From: Psococerastis gibbosa
Taxonomy: Eukaryota; Arthropoda; Insecta; Psocodea; Psocidae
Length of the DNA stretch: 64,000 bases
Assembly: GCA_963971405.1 (NCBI GenBank)
Contig: OZ020490.1
Location: 13,975,464-14,039,463, forward strand
Direction: 5' to 3'
In this document: piece by piece, positions 1 through 10,319 of the stretch
Position numbering within the stretch: the stretch's first letter is position 1
How the letters are laid out: each line of letters begins with the position of its first letter
The notes under the pieces: generated by a model
Seen by the model: the letters and a program-made list of their open reading frames with translations, nothing else
Told to the model about the DNA's origin: nothing
Database searches by the model: none
Made by a program: the position numbers and the translations under genes

Positions 1-2175
1 TCGCGTTTTAAGTGACGATCAATTCTGGATGGGGCGCTGAGATTTGGGTTTTGGTGCCGGGGAAAGGGGTTGCTCTTAGACACGCCTGCTTTTCGAATGG
101 GTTTAATGGGTTAGATATGCAACTGGAATATTTTAAAATTGGTTTGCGGTTTTTTGGACTTGTCCTACATTATTTCGTTACGTTTGCAAACTCAACTGTA
201 AAATTTTGTGTAGTTTATTTGAATGCCGGACGTCTTGTTGAAAACAAGGGAGTATGTATGTATTATTTTAAATGTCCAACTCCAAAAGATAGAAAATGAG
301 TTCTTGGTATCCTCGTGTTCGGGAAAACTTCCTCTCAAAACTCGATAATGATATGGAAGCCTCTATCGTTGAAATAGAAAAGAACCTCCAAGTTGATCGA
401 TTCGATTGTTGGAAACACGATGCGTAGCATTGATTCCAGCAGTAGTTGCTGTTGTTTTTACTTGTATTGCAAACGATGTCGAACCAATGAAACACATATA
501 ATAAAAAATATTAGGATTTTTTTTAAAGCGATTTTTTGTCTCGTCTTTATCTTTCCTTCCTATCAGCCTTCCGAATTTGAAGCATTCTGGACGAGATCTA
601 CTCCCAGGAATAATTTGAACTTTGAACTTGTCATCTTATGAATATCCATTTCCAACTCCTTAAAGCCTAATCACGATCAAAATACCGTGAAAACGGCGAA
701 ACAAAATTCCAAATGTAAAAAGGGTATTGTCACCCTACGGGTCGAATAACATGGCACTACACTTGACTTTGGGTTGTTTTTATGAAAATTCACCCTCCCC
801 TGTGCTCCGTCATCTGTCATTCTGTCTGTCTATTTGGAGACTTCCCCCTCTCCCCTGTTGGGGTCCATAAGGTCCCCATCGAATGCAAAATTTAAAAGTT
901 ATACTCATTTCCGATGCAGCTGCAAGGGGATAACAGCAGTAGAATACCATGTTTGTTTGATATTACACAGTCGTCGAATTGTATCAGTTTCTCATGACTG
1001 TATACACATCTATTTTTACTAGGCGAGGGCCGTGGTCGAGTTGTTAGAGAGCATTCATTTCAATCGGGAAAACGGTAGTTTGAATCCTCAAGGGGATCGG
1101 ATTTACTCAATAATTCAGAGTAGAATGAGTCTTTCGTCCAGAAATCATCAATCCTTACCAGGCCCAAACCATCAGTCCTTCTTCGGGCTTTGCCTGATGA
1201 TGGGAGGAGCACCCACTCCCCAAACGTCGCCCCATTCCCCTGACAATGGGTTCCGCCCTAATTGTTCGATGACTATGATGCCTCTAATGACTATTAATAC
1301 AGCAGGCAATGCAAGTTCAACTAATCCTTTGTTAAATAGTATTACACCATTTTCATCAACCTGAATGTATGGAACGTGTATTGAAATTCTTTCCCTATAG
1401 ATCTATTTTTACCAAAAATCGTAAAAAATTAAACCTATACCTATGCTTTTTGTAAAATTAAACCCATTTTTCGTTGACCCTTATTAGACATACATTGTAC
1501 TTGGTTTAAATACACACTTCAACCTTCCAAGGTGAAATCTTTAAACCTTATTTTCTCGCTAGCTATTTCCCTCAAGTTTACATTGACTTTCATTAAAAAA
1601 TGTAACGCTTTCTTTTAGGATAAATATTGAAGAACTAAACCCCTTTATGTCTTTGTTTAAACCTGGCTTACCAGGGAAGTGGATAGATAATACAGGAATC
1701 TGCCACGTAATTGGAAAACGATCAGCGCACTTTGTTAAGACCGGCATTAACTATCTTTAAGCCATATGCAATCAAAATCAATTTAACTTAATCTGTTATT
1801 ACAGTATAATATCTACTAGACTGCTACATGCTCAAAATGGGCAATGATCTAAAACCGATAGACAGCAGGCTTGCAATTATTACGGTGGGAAGATTCAATC
1901 CGAGATAGCGGCTCCAGGCTCGCCCGCTCTAATGGCTTAAACTCGTTGAACAGAGATTAGCTTTAACCGAATAGCAGGTGATTAGTGTATACCTGCTGAA
2001 AACCCCGTGCACCGTGGACAGCGCTGATTTGGGGCAGTAGGCTCTTGAAAATAGAGAAGCGTCAAAGATAAGAACATTCGCGTCTGAAGCTCCTACTGGG
2101 AGGAAGTTACGAATTATAATTATTACGGAAACTTAGTAAAAAATAACAAGATGTACAAAGCAAGCATGATGTTCT

Positions 2176-2322
2176 CAAAAACGCTGGAAGGATGAGTTGG
2201 AAACTGACCTTCGCGAGTTGGAGTCCTTAGATGGTAGGGCGTTGTGCAAAACCGAGATGACTGGTTCGTGAATTTATAATTGGCCATCAAGGGCTGTAGA
2301 GCCAGAAGAGGAAGAAGAGTAA
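2176..2322 (+). mobile_element. Degraded LINE 3' tail
   Basis: One + frame reads RWKDELETDLREL and then a region that resembles the C-terminal end of non-LTR retrotransposon ORF2 (usual pattern RW-x-D-x-x-x-x-DLR-x-L), with a stop partway, ending in a GAA-rich stretch. It is a fragment and non-functional. The call rests on pattern resemblance only. Confidence 0.4.
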
Positions 2323-3595
2323 AATCGGTTTTGAATGAAGATTTCGAAAATTAACCGAAAAAGCATGAGAATCCGGCTTTGGAGAGCTTTTTGTTAATTA
2401 TTTTATTGGAAAAGGTTGTGAAAGCTTAAAAAATAATAATCTCATGCAAATAGTTTATTCAATTAATCCTAATAACCTCTTCTCATCCATGGAACCTGAT
2501 TAAAGACTTGCGGCCACGGATAAGTAGAAAGCATGGTCAGCTTGATTTCTACTTCTACCCAGTTTCTAATACTGGACATGGCAGTTTTCGGGCTTTCCTT
2601 TATGAGTGTAAAAGAAGTACTACAAACCGGTGCATATACGACTGGGAAGAGGATACACACCTACCATCTTTGACTGTTGGAGAACGAGAGGAGGGCATCT
2701 GAGGCCAAGATCGGACCTCTAATGGTGAACAGTGCTGAAAATGGTTCAGTTAGAGGCGGCTTGTTGTGCTGTGAAGGAGTTGGCGTGGCTCATCTTGATC
2801 GCAAGAGGAAAGGCCTTAACAAAGAAGACACAGCTGAAGGAGATATAACAGCAGAAAAGACAAGACTATCCTGAAGTAATACTGAAAGGATAGTTCTTGA
2901 AGAAAAAAAACTCTGCAGTCGCCTCTGTAGGTAATACCCGTGTTTAGTTAAGACAGGTCTCCTATTAGTCCTATTAGCTCAAGATTTTAGCGTCCGACCG
3001 CGTTGAGTATAAGAAATGGGGTGACCCCCTCACGCTTCGCCTGCAGTCCTAAAAGGGAAGAGGAAGAAGAAGAAAAAGAAAAGAAAGGTCTCCTATTAAA
3101 CCCATATTTATGAATATGCTGAAGGGAGATTTATTTACTCAAATCTCGAATTACTTCTCTTCAATTTACCGAAATTAAACAAGCATAATTAGTGGAAAAC
3201 AAAAAACAAAACCACTTATCTCGCTCAGAGATGTCTAAAAAGATAAAAGGGGAGGGGGGTTAAGCATAAGTCAATTAGAACAAGTCCTCCTAGGGGCGTT
3301 CAATTTAACAGAAGAGTCCTTTAGCTAGTAGGGCAAAATGGGGGATGTTGGGACGTGCCTAGCGCGCCGTACAAAGCCCCCCTAACTTCTCGAGAGCCCT
3401 TAGGGGTACCATTTTGAAAAAAGCGCCTCTTTCTGTGTGTTTTACTCTTGTTTTTTATTTTATTTTTTTGTTCCCGAGAGTTGAGTTGGTATTGTTCATT
3501 TTAATAGAGTTACTCTTGCTTTCATGTTTTTTTTTTCTTTTTTGGGACTTACTTTAAAGAATTGTTTTAAATTAACAATGAGCACATACAGTACA

Positions 3596-3790
3596 TATTT
3601 TTGACACTTTTCTTCTTCAAATTCCTCTTCTATTGAAGATTGGTGATCATCATGGCAATGGATGCCATGATGATTATACTATATGCCGTGGTTTCTCAAT
3701 GTCTTCTGCATTCTTATGTAGCCTCTTCATTGAGTTTCTCCGCCTTAAGGGCCATTTTTCGCAACCTCAGGACTAAAGAGTCCCCTGCAC
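3596..3790 (-). mobile_element. LINE 3' end remnant (RTE/jockey-like tail)
   Basis: The strand CCTCTTCTATTGAAGATTGG matches, with few changes, the complement of the tail seen at 20720-21090 and 28540-29170 (IANLR followed by basic residues). The reading frame is broken. It is the extreme 3' end of a LINE in reverse orientation. Confidence 0.4.
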
Positions 3791-3831
3791 ACAGTTTTTC
3801 ACTTATCCTGGCTCCAACTTAGTCCCCTATC

Positions 3832-4079
3832 TGTTCAGTTGCCATTACGCTGTTCCATTTTCACCACGAAGAAGTACCGATGCCCCCAGGTGGAAAAGGG
3901 ACTGTTTCGAGTATTTGCGCCGGTCGGTGTGTGTGTGTGCGCGCGGAGGTGTTGACTTATTTGCTTATTTGGTTACTGTTGGTAGTTTTGGTTTAGAATG
4001 GTTCTTTTGTATTTGTTCAGTCACCGTTACGCTGTTCCATTTTCACTACGAGGATGTACCGATTACCCCAGGTGGAAAA
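3832..4079 (+). repeat. Diverged direct repeat pair, about 65 bp each
   Basis: Units at about 3832-3899 and 4013-4079 share TTACGCTGTTCCATTTTCA, a CGA-GA-GTACCGAT block and CCCCAGGTGGAAAA, about 80% alike. They are separated by 113 bp that include a GT-rich run. Nature unknown; possibly a local duplication or two repeat fragments. Confidence 0.55.
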
Positions 4080-4610
4080 TGTTTTCTTCTGTTGATCCTC
4101 GAACCCAGACCTTCTGTTTCTTAATACTGTCCTCTACCAACCGGACTATGCCTGTGTCCAAACACCATATAAGCTGATAATTGAGATGAGCAATATTAGA
4201 CTACTCCTCAGTGTCATAAAATACCTACAGTACTGTAATATTAGCATGTAAATTCGCCGTAGTGTTCGGTGAAACCGCCAACATTAACGCCATTTACAGA
4301 CCCATTCTTGGTTATAACCCTGGCGTTTATTACATTCTAGGGAGTTTCATTGTTGAGGGGCGCCATACTGAGATGGGGCTGCATTTAGCTAATCTGAGGT
4401 TTAACCTCGACCTTCAAATATGTGAGAAACTGTCTGACAGCTTTTGGGAGAGGAAATGAGGGAACGAGGGGGGGGGGGGTGTTGTGTTGAACTCGCTCTT
4501 CATATAGATCAGATCAGCGCCGCGCCGTGGATAGAAATTTGGGGGGGGGGGTTACATGGGGCTCTTTCAACATCTAATCAGCCCCGAATTCATAAATAGA
4601 AGAAATTGTT

Positions 4611-4785
4611 ATGACATGTAGAGTAGACTTTCACCCTTAAGGTTCGAGTCCCACACTTGCTACATTTCCTGGCCATGCTTCGTAGGACATGTAAAGCAGG
4701 TGGTCCCGGGTCTTGTTGAGTGTAAGAGAGGGCCTTTGTAACTCCGCTAGCTTGGGTTAGTAATAGAACAAAACGTCAATATTTA
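4611..4785 (+). mobile_element. SINE1 copy (tRNA-derived)
   Basis: Carries GGTTCGAGTCCCAC (B-box), then CTGGCCATGCTTCG, GGTCCCGGG and the tail GGTTAGTAATAGAACAAAA. It aligns along its length with the fuller copy at 45709-45923. The A-box region is shortened here by a small deletion. Confidence 0.75.
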
Positions 4786-6526
4786 TGTGAAGCATTTATT
4801 TCCAGAGTAAAAGGTGTGAGGTAAGAGGTAAAGGTGTAAGAAAGTACTCTTTTTTTCATATTCTTAAGATATAGTTTGGTCGAGACTTCATCCTACCAAC
4901 TGTAAGAAAGAAAATTGTTGTTTTTATTTTCCACATGTGCGAAGTTTGGGCTAGTTGGCCCATTCTTACAGTTGACCAATTGTGTGGTATTGTAATATGT
5001 TGAATTATATCGATTCCCATCAGAGCATGCCAATTAAAGTAGTTTTCCTTTGAAGAAAATAATTTTAATCATCTTTCAAGAACGAAAACATAGAAGTTAA
5101 ATAGAAATACAGAACATAGAAGAAATACAGCCTACTGAAATTCCGTTGGAAAATTCCCTTCCATTCCTTAATTACCCAAAAATTCCATATGGCTTCACAT
5201 CCCCCATTACTTTAGTCACTAAGCCCCGAATTCAAAAGGACGTAGTCTAAGCAAGGAAAGTCAAAAGAAAGTTAAGTTTGTGAATAGTTGAAGCATGGAT
5301 TCTGTAAGCGTGTATTATAAGTTTTGTGAGTCCCACGACGACAAGGACAACATAAGAGGGTTTACAGCGAATACGACGCAGTATGCTCTAGGAATCTTCA
5401 GTTGTTTTGTTTGAAATGTTAGTCGAAAATGCTTTTTATTGAGACTGCAAATGAAACGGACCCAACTGAACTTGTATTCAGACATTTATTTATGAAGAAG
5501 TTTACTTGCTTCTACAATTTGCGCTTTAGAGGTTTGGCTTAACGTGGAACTGTTAACAGTCTCATGACTGCCCCACGATAAGAGATTCTTACAAATTTCC
5601 CCATAGCCTGCCATGTCGTTTTCTATTAGATCGAAATTTCTTGTCCTACCATTTCAGACAATCCGCGCGGTTCTTGGCACAGGTATTGCAATAACAAAAT
5701 CTAAACCATTCTATGCGTCTGATGCTTCGAAAACAATCAACGTCGGCAAGGTTGAAAATAATCGGTTGATTTCCGTTTTAATATTTATTCTAGTTCACAA
5801 AATGTCTTGTTCAAAAATCACCTGAGCATCTTATTTCCAATTTATATTATCAGTAGCCTATCCTATGTTGGCTACCTTACTTAGTACTAGTAGTAGTCTT
5901 CCTTCAATTTAAATTTTAAATGGAGACACTCATTACATTTGGAGTCTCCACCTTGCTGGGGTGATATCCCGTTTGCGTTCATTTTTCCATGCCTTCCTCT
6001 CTCTAATTCCCCCTGCCTATAGAAGCTTCCTACAAAGTTAAAATCGGTTCTCTGTAACCTCTTATTGTTGTTACCTGTATTGCAATATTGACAACTGCTT
6101 CCTTGTGAAGTGCCAAATGTAATGATTCGCCAAGACACAGTTAAACAGTAATAAGCAGTATAATATTGTGTAGTTTTTCCTGATAAGCCAGGTGGGGAAA
6201 CATCACAACTCCCATGAGAATCTTTCCTTATAAAATACCCAAGAAAGAACTTTTCAACAAAGATTTTAATAATACCCGTCCCTTTTCAATCTCAGTCATT
6301 GTTAATGTGAAAAAAGTTGTCAACAACGCACCAACTATCAACAATAAGGAGGAGTTAGGAAGTAAGTAGAAGGAGGAGGAGGAAAAAATAATTTTAAAAT
6401 GCGGCAGAAAGAAAAGTCAAGAAAAATCTAATGGCTCGAGACACAATGACTCCTTTTGACGTGGAAAAGAAAGGACGGTGAAAAACGTACACGAGCTATT
6501 CATCAATACCTTGAAAAGGCTCTCCA

Positions 6527-6640
6527 GAGATGAACGTCAAAGTAACGGATAGAAGGCCTAGAACGCGGTGGGAGGATGATGAAAAAAGAGGGGGCAATTA
6601 CTATGACTTATGCGTCAATCTGGGCAAATTCGAGAAGTGG
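6527..6640 (+). mobile_element. Possible LINE ORF2 C-terminal fragment
   Basis: The + frame reads RRPRTRWEDDEK, the kind of RPR-x-RW-x-DD motif found near the C-terminus of non-LTR ORF2 proteins. The flanking residues give no further support, so this is a weak call. Confidence 0.3.
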
Positions 6641-7977
6641 GGGAATCGAAGGAGAGGGGACACGTGTAAGTTAATGCTCTACGTTCGCTGTAAGAAACGT
6701 ACTGGTCTAGAAGTTCTAGCTTCCAGAAGATGTGTTCGTTAGAAAATTATTTAGAACTTCGTCCACAAACATACATAATAATTCTCTTGAATTCTTACAT
6801 TTTTTGTCATCCATTGTTTCTTTATTAGGCTTATTTATAAAGAATTATGTCAATGTGAAGCGTTCTCAATTGCTTGATTAAACACTTGTCAGGGGTGACC
6901 ACCCTATCAACGGCAGCTCTCGCTGATAAGTAAAGTCTTTATCTTGCTATTACTGCTTGCTATTAATTTCAATTAATTTTCAATCCATTTGGAAAACTCT
7001 GTTACTGCTGCAGGGAGAAGCTTGGTGTTTGGGGAGGCAGTAGTTCTCAGTTGCCCCCCCCCCCCCAGTTCCATGACCTTTGAATTCACCGTTTGCTTCT
7101 GTTTTTTTTTTTTTTATATATATTGTGTATAAACGCTGCTAGCTATTTGGTAGGCAACAAATGTTGAATTTACTTACTTAGCGACATAGACTTCGATGGA
7201 GTAGTTTTCTGCTGAGCCTAAGTTCAGCCATTGTTACCTTACCCTATCCGTTAGGAGGAAGCAAAACATGTGGTGTTTCGTGAAAAGAGCTGAAAGGAGC
7301 TGACCAGGATTGGGCAGAATGGAAACGAAAATGAAAAGTTTGACTGTGACTGAAGAGAACCCACGCGAGAGGCAGATCCTTTGCTGAGCTGAACTTGCGC
7401 GGAAGAAGCCATGAAATCGAGGCGATAACAACGGAAAACATATCACCTTCGGTGTTTGCCGCAACGGAAACGGCAATAGTCTGCAAATACGGCTAAGAGT
7501 TAACCACTTGGAGCAATTCCCAGGAGTATTGGAACAGAATCGGGGAACTAGAGGGATCCGAAACCGGAAAACAAGTTTGAAATTCGCGCCAAGTCGCCAT
7601 TGTCTGTCTGTCCATTCTGATTTCCGGTGTAAACACAGAGCGAAATTACATAGAGCATTGTTTCGCAGCCTGTTTACTCATGGCTCTGGCTTAGGGGACG
7701 GCTATTGTCTCCACGACAATCGTATTTGAATCCAAGTTTGGTTGTTTGGTTGGCAACCCCCTCGCCCCTCCTCTCCCCACCCCCTCCCCCTCAGTTCAAT
7801 CCAGGACTTAAATGAATTAAGTCCCGCGTTTAGGAATTGTTCCTGAAGGAGTTGCCGCGCTGAATTGTTCCTCAGAGCAAGTGGGGCTATAGTTTGTATA
7901 GAGGTCGATATATATTGTAGTATTGATTTCAGTCACCTTCCTTATGAAATTATTATTATTTACATTGTATATATCTG

Positions 7978-8205
7978 TACTTGGTTAAGTCATACTTTCG
8001 CATGGCCCTTGCGTCAATGGTAAGCTTGTCTGAGCTTGTCCATTATCGCCTGTGGCTGGTGTAGGTAGACTTCGAGGATGTATACCAGTTTGCTAATTGT
8101 CAAAAATTAATACGGAAACAATACAAAATATAATGTCCAAAATCCATGGGGTCGTTGGCATTGGACAAGAGACCAATGGGCCTAGGACCATAAAACAACA
8201 AATGC
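7978..8205 (+). mobile_element. SINE2-family copy
   Basis: Begins GTACTTGGTTAAGTCAT, contains GCGTCAATGGTAAGCTTGTC, TTGTCCATTATCGC, then ATACGGAAACAATA and CCATGGGGTCGTTGGCATTG, ending ACCAATGGGCC. The same order of blocks recurs at 32612-32865, 46665-46862 and 54772-54950, and in part at 22935-23035, 21783-21840 and 31825-31890. No clear tRNA A and B boxes were seen, so the source gene is unknown. Confidence 0.7.
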
Positions 8206-8258
8206 ACTACCTAGCTATATACCTTTTCGTATGCTTACATGCCCTGATAAATTCATAA

Positions 8259-8394
8259 GACGGGGATTCCACCAACGTCAATAGTGATAGTTTTTTTTTG
8301 ACGTGGTAGCAGACATTTTTAGACAGTTTCAAAATGTCTGCTACCACGTCAAAAAACATTTACTATCACTATTGACGTTGCTGGAATCCCCACC
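8259..8394. mobile_element. Foldback element, copy 1
   Basis: Near-perfect inverted repeat. The left arm runs GGGGATTCCACCAACGTCA, then the core GACGTGGTAGCAGACAT; the right arm is the complement, with a short loop near 8320-8333. Left and right ends are flanked by TAA (8256-8258 and 8395-8397), which fits a 3-bp TAA target duplication. Compared with copy 2 the left arm has lost a few bases in a T run, while the outer arm still pairs. Confidence 0.8.
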
Positions 8395-8411
8395 TAAGAA
8401 ATAAATATTCT

Positions 8412-8585
8412 ATTCCTAAGTCAACTTAGCGGAGTTAGGGATTTAAAGCCATCTCTTACACTCAGCTGAGAAGCCCTGAAACCGCCTGTTTTGCATATCC
8501 TCCAAAGCATGGCCAGAAAATGCAGCCAACAATCTTTCGGGTGAAAGTCAGAGTCCGTACCACTATTCTACATGTCCTGACAAAG
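8412..8585 (-). mobile_element. SINE1 copy, reverse orientation
   Basis: Complement of SINE1: tail with AACTTAGCGGAGTTAGG, then GCATGGCCAG, then TTTCGGGTGAAAGTC and TCTACATGTCCTGA at the head. The B-box part is damaged. It directly follows foldback copy 1. Confidence 0.75.
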
Positions 8586-8751
8586 TTCGAAGTGGCCCGA
8601 AACTAACCGGTTCGATATTCATCGAAAAAATAAAAAAAAGTTCCACTGCAGCCGGGCATTGCTGACTACATTAGCCCAAAAGTCCTAAATAACCCGTAGA
8701 CCAGTTTATTGCTTCGTCTTGACCTCTTTTAGTTATTTATAATAATTATAG

Positions 8752-8958
8752 ACTTTTTGTTGTTCTATTACTAAGCCAACCTAGCGGAGATAGGACTATA
8801 AAGCCCTCTATTACACTCAACTAGGAAGACCCGGGACCGCCTGCTTTACATGCCCTCCGAAGCATGGCCAGAAAAAGTCGCCAGTGTAGGAATCGAAACA
8901 ACAACCTTTCTGGTGAAAGCCATCCAGAGTCCGTACCACTACTCTACATGTCTTGACA
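8752..8958 (-). mobile_element. SINE1 copy, reverse orientation
   Basis: Complement of SINE1, from the tail (TTGTTCTATTACTAAGCC, CCTAGCGGAGATAGG) through CCCGGGACCGCC and GCATGGCCAG to TCTACATGTCTTGACA at the head. The B-box is mutated. It is the second tandemly oriented SINE1 within 600 bp. Confidence 0.8.
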
Positions 8959-9701
8959 TTTACATGTGAATGTTACTGATATTTTAATGATTATTGTAAC
9001 AGTAAACTGCAGTTTATAAACTTTCCTTTAAGTGCTGACCAATTAACTAAATTCCATCGTTAATTGAAACTTTGACAGCAAGCTAGCTCGCTGTCAGAGT
9101 TATAAAAACTTTTCCCCATTTTATAGCCCTATCACTCACATTGTCTCCCCTCAAACTCTGAGACAAATAACAAAGCATTGTCCATATCAGTACTAAAACT
9201 GGAAGACTCGTAGGGTTGTTTATAACTTGGCGAACTTTATTAGTTATATAGAGATAAAGATGGGAATAGTCGGAGGGATGCGCGTTAGATAAAGATAAAA
9301 GTTGCTAGGAATTTTTACGCGTTTTTCACTTCTCGATGGCTGGTAATTTTTCCTTATTGCCCGAAATTTTCTGTATTATCTCTCGAGTCATTTCTTACTT
9401 GCTTCCTCCACTCTCTTTTATTGCCGTTCGATGTTTCTAGTTAAATTCGTTATTATAAATTAGTTTTTACTGTGTATCTAAAACATTACTTAGTGATTAT
9501 GCTTTAAGGCCGTATTGTGAAAGAAAGTTGGTCAAGCTTTTAGGCATATTTTGAATACAAGGATGCCCCTGAATTTGCAACAAAATTCACTAATTCCTCA
9601 TTCCACAGCCGTCAAGACATGAAAATGTATTCTTGAAAAATTCTTAGAAAATCAACTTTCTAAAGAGGCCGACAATTTTCCGGAATAAATTTTGAAATTA
9701 A

Positions 9702-10002
9702 GAAATTGACAGCCCAAAATTCCATTTTTATTTAATTAAGTTATTAAAGATTTGGCTCAGTTAAGTTGTAGAAGACTGTACTACTTCATACATAATAATA
9801 GGGAATTTTAATTTTTAGTGCCGTAAATGTTTCCTAAAAATTGTTGAGGGCTAAAATTACAATGAAAAAATGTAATAAAAAAAGGAATAATATGATGCAT
9901 GAAGTAGTAGTCTTCTACGACTTAAATGAGACAAATCTTTAATAACTTGCTTGGTTAATTAAATAGCAAATAAGAAACATTAAATTTCGGGTTGCCAATT
10001 TC
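9702..10002. mobile_element. 300-bp inverted repeat (MITE-like)
   Basis: Outer arms GAAATTGACAGCCCAAAATT (9702-9721) and AATTTCGGGTTGCCAATTTC (9983-10002) pair with few mismatches. Inner arms around TTGTAGAAGACTGTACTACT and AGTAGTAGTCTTCTACGACT also pair. The family and target duplication were not identified. It ends about 250 bp before the first recognised unc5 exon. Confidence 0.65.
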
Positions 10003-10253
10003 CTACGGGACGTATACTCTCAATCTTTATTTCTTGCTTGCTCTGTGGTACCAAAATGACAAAGGCAGTCGCCATCTAACACGAAAATACTGATTTATGC
10101 TTTTATTTTCTTACTATATGGTACAAGGAAAACGGACTTAATTTGTTTAGATTCTAGAAATTCTAGAAAAAATGTCACAAACCCTCAGCAAAGGGCTTTG
10201 CTTCGAAGCTTAGTTAAGATTTGTTTTTCTATTTTACACGCTGCTACCTACAG

Positions 10254-10319
10254 ATGGGAGCTATGAACTTGAGGATGAAGTTCAAAGCAGTAATCAGGAA
10301 CTCAATGAGATTTCTAAAG
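10254..10319 (+). CDS. unc5: unc5 exon: 22-codon linker microexon
   Basis: Acceptor CTACCTACAG and donor GTAAGT flank 66 nt that are open in phase 1 on both sides. It translates to DGSYELEDEVQSS and NQELNEISK, an acidic, polar linker that would join directly to AVDGKW at the start of the TSP1 exon. In other UNC5 proteins the two TSP1 repeats are nearly adjacent, so this would be an extra linker and may be alternatively spliced. There is no homology evidence, only splice sites, phase and position. Confidence 0.55.

Larger units (their letters stand above)
1..10253. other. Region upstream of the first recognised unc5 exon
   Basis: No protein-coding exon could be supported here. I looked for the missing UNC5 exons (two Ig domains, first TSP1 repeat with its W-x-x-W pattern, signal peptide) on the + strand and saw none, so this is either a long unc5 intron or sequence upstream of unc5. 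It holds degraded LINE tails, SINE1 and SINE2 copies, one foldback element and a 300-bp inverted repeat, listed separately. Stretches at 1-2170, 4990-6500 and 6750-7970 show nothing I can name beyond AT-rich DNA, short homopolymers and short chance ORFs. Confidence 0.6.

Noticed and set aside
1032-1364. 110-codon + ORF
   Set aside because: No recognisable domain and no fitting splice sites for unc5; compatible with chance.
1-10253. Missing UNC5 Ig and first TSP1 exons in the first 10 kb
   Set aside because: No W-x-x-W-x-x-W or Ig C-W-C pattern with splice sites was found; probably upstream of the window.
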